Shown: piece by piece, positions 62,274 to 64,000 of the stretch
Layout: each line of letters starts with the position of its first letter
How positions within the stretch are numbered: position 1 is the first letter of the stretch
From: Larkinella terrae
GTDB lineage: Bacteria > Bacteroidota > Bacteroidia > Cytophagales > Spirosomataceae
Assembly: GCF_009668025.1 (NCBI RefSeq)
Contig: NZ_WJXZ01000006.1
Location: 248,001-312,000, forward strand
Direction of reading: 5' to 3'
DNA: 64,000 bases
Program-made: the position numbers and the translations under genes
Notes under the pieces: model-generated
Database searches by the model: none
What the model was told of the DNA's origin: nothing
The model's input: the letters and a program-made list of their open reading frames with translations, nothing else

Positions 62274-64000
62274 ATGACTGAAACGTATACGAAAGTTGCC
62301 TTTGCAAACCCGTTTCCGGGCTTACGAAGTTTCGAGCCGGAAGATTCTCCTCTGTTCTTTGGGCGTGAAAACCAGATTCACGACTTGAAAGAACGGCTTG
62401 CTGATGCACACTTTTTAGCCATTGTGGGCTCGTCCGGAAGCGGTAAATCCTCGCTGGTCAAGGCCGGGCTCGTTCCACACTTACTGACCCACAACGTTGC
62501 CTCCGCTACTTTCAACGCCTGGCAGGTCGTTTCCTTTAGCCCCGAAGCAACGCCGATCCGGAACTTCTCTCAGGCGCTGCACCAGACCTTTGGGCGGCAA
62601 AACCGCTCGTTCTCCGACCGGTTTTCGGCCGAAACGATTGAGAAATTGCTTCGCACGGAACCCGCAACGATTCTGGAGTGGAGCGAAAGCGCCAATTTCC
62701 TGATTGTGATTGATCAGTTTGAAGATGTTTTTCGCTACCTGTCGACCGAGGACGGGTACGAGGAAGTTGCCCTGTTCATCAATCTAATTCTGGAAATGAG
62801 CCGGAAGCCGGACGAATCCGTGTACGTCGTGCTGACGATGCGCTCGGATTATCTGGACGATTGTACGGATTATGAGGGACTTACGGAAGCCATCAACAAT
62901 GGCTACTACCTGTTGCCCAAAATGAACCGGGAAGAAATCCGGCGGGCGATTGTCACCCCGATTCAGGTGATGGGCGCTGGCATTTCCGATGAACTGACAA
63001 CCCGACTGCTCCAGGATATTGGCAACAAAGCCGATCAACTGCCGATTCTGCAACACGCCCTCATGCGGACATGGAATTACTGGCAATTGAACCGAAAAAT
63101 CGATAGTTTGATCGATCTGCCTGATTATGAAGCTATTGGTACGATGCGGAAGGCTATTACCGTCCACGCGGAAGAAGTCTTCGGTGATTTACCGGATGAA
63201 AAAAGTCAGTTGGCAACCGAAAAGCTTTTCAAAGCGCTGATTGTGTTGGGCGAGGGTAATACGAGCATCATTCGGCCCATTCCCATCAGCACGATTAGTG
63301 AGGTGTCCGGTGTCATTGAATACCTGCTGATCGATGTGCTGAACCGGTTTCGGGAGCGTGATGTCGCTTTCCTGACGCCTTCGATAACCGTCCACGCTGA
63401 CCCGAATCTCATCATCGACATCAGCCACGAACGACTCATGACGTTGTGGGAACGGCTGCAAACCTGGGTCAAGGAAGAAACCGATTCGGCCAAATTCTAC
63501 TTGCAGGTCAGCAACTCGGCCACGTTGTACCACGAAGGAAAAACCGGCTTGTGGGTGAATCCCGAATTGCAGATTGGTCTGAAATGGCTGGCCGAAAACC
63601 GCCCGACACCGGCCTGGGCAAACCGCTACGACCCTTACCTCGAACGTTCAATTAACTTCCTGGAATACAGCCGGAATCAGTATGAGTTTGAGGTCCAGAA
63701 CAAGGAAGAAAGGCAGAAAAAAGAACTCCGGCGCGCCCGGTTTTTTGCTGCTTTTCTGGGAGCTGGTTCACTGATTTCGCTGTTTTTCCTGATCGTTTCG
63801 GCGGTCTTACGGACGGAAGCGCTGCAAAGCGAAGAAACCGCCATTGCCGAGAAAAAAATTGCACTTTTTGAACGAAACCGCGCCGAAAGCCAGACCCGGG
63901 AAGCCATCACGCAGAAGAAAATTGCCGAGCAGCAGGGCATCATTGCCGAACAGCAAAAGCGATTGACGGAGGAGCAGCGGGTCATCGCCGTTCGGGGGCA
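62274..64000 (+). CDS. nSTAND1-type NTPase (3' end beyond window)
   Basis: The frame is open from ATG 62274 (MTETYTKVAFANPFPGLRSF) to the window end, 575 codons without a stop. The N-terminal FPGLRSFEPEDSPLFFGRE block is typical of novel STAND NTPases. Walker A is GSSGSGKS (about 52-59) and Walker B is FLIVIDQFED (about 142-151). A sensor-like VVLTMRSDYLDDC and winged-helix region (PILQHALMRTW) follow. A transmembrane helix (AFLGAGSLISLFFLIVSAVL) lies at about 505-530, then a coiled coil rich in Ala, Glu, Lys and Gln. In complete relatives the C terminus usually carries WD40 or TPR sensor repeats. The role is unknown; some STAND families act in defence and others in signalling. Confidence 0.85.
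   Translation, partial: MTETYTKVAFANPFPGLRSFEPEDSPLFFGRENQIHDLKERLADAHFLAIVGSSGSGKSSLVKAGLVPHLLTHNVASATFNAWQVVSFSPEATPIRNFSQALHQTFGRQNRSFSDRFSAETIEKLLRTEPATILEWSESANFLIVIDQFEDVFRYLSTEDGYEEVALFINLILEMSRKPDESVYVVLTMRSDYLDDCTDYEGLTEAINNGYYLLPKMNREEIRRAIVTPIQVMGAGISDELTTRLLQDIGNKADQLPILQHALMRTWNYWQLNRKIDSLIDLPDYEAIGTMRKAITVHAEEVFGDLPDEKSQLATEKLFKALIVLGEGNTSIIRPIPISTISEVSGVIEYLLIDVLNRFRERDVAFLTPSITVHADPNLIIDISHERLMTLWERLQTWVKEETDSAKFYLQVSNSATLYHEGKTGLWVNPELQIGLKWLAENRPTPAWANRYDPYLERSINFLEYSRNQYEFEVQNKEERQKKELRRARFFAAFLGAGSLISLFFLIVSAVLRTEALQSEETAIAEKKIALFERNRAESQTREAITQKKIAEQQGIIAEQQKRLTEEQRVIAVRG

Noticed and set aside
62274-64000. NTPase considered as an Avs-type antiphage gene
   Set aside because: Only the N-terminal NTPase part is visible, a membrane helix is present, and no defence genes adjoin within the window.
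1-64000. tRNA, rRNA and riboswitch genes
   Set aside because: No stretch read by eye showed tRNA or rRNA features or a known riboswitch core; a covariance-model search was not possible here.

Overview
The window looks like chromosomal DNA of a Bacteroidota organism, most likely order Cytophagales (Spirosoma/Larkinella-like; inferred from gene content and not tested by search). Supporting signs are three SusC/SusD-type outer-membrane pairs, two ECF sigma/FecR pairs, a giant secreted protein with a type IX secretion C-terminal domain, LytTR signalling, TAnnTTTG-type promoter boxes and weak Shine-Dalgarno use. No rRNA, tRNA, CRISPR array, phage or transposase gene was seen.

Layout. 1-5.7 kb: a truncated secreted glycoside-hydrolase-like gene, a DegT-family aminotransferase, an unknown polytopic membrane protein and a Tat-exported sugar isomerase/epimerase-like protein. 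5.9-10 kb: a family 9 glycosyltransferase, two orphan proteins, and an ECF sigma factor fused to a membrane segment and a plug-like C-terminal domain. 10-14.5 kb: a 1282-residue repeat-rich T9SS surface protein and a SnoaL-like protein. 14.6-21.5 kb: an AraC-TolB-TPR membrane-bound regulator, two histidine kinases, a LytTR response regulator and an AAC(6')-like acetyltransferase. 21.8-23.6 kb: a glycerophosphodiesterase and a RES/Xre toxin-antitoxin pair.

23.6-42.4 kb, all on the minus strand: ECF sigma, FecR, two tandem SusC/SusD pairs, a ceramidase-like protein, a PhoPQ-activated-pathogenicity-related protein and two purple-acid-phosphatase-like enzymes. This resembles a polysaccharide utilisation locus but holds esterase/amidase and phosphatase genes instead of glycosidases, so it may serve lipids or organophosphates.

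42.7-61.5 kb, all on the plus strand: three paralogous secreted proteins joining an N-terminal propeller-like half to a C-terminal alpha/alpha-type half, a YdjC-type deacetylase, two BNR sialidase-like proteins, ECF sigma/FecR/SusC/SusD and a DUF1080 protein. It is a second, mirrored utilisation locus with an unrecognised core enzyme family. 61.5-64 kb: an AT-rich spacer and the start of an nSTAND-type NTPase gene that runs off the window.

Running through the window are several families of palindromic non-coding elements placed just after stop codons. Family A is a GC-rich hairpin element of about 100-160 bp with short terminal inverted repeats and a TTA/TAA target duplication. Twice it is inserted at the same site inside family B. 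Families B and C are long inverted repeats that in some cases supply the last codons and the stop codon of the neighbouring gene.
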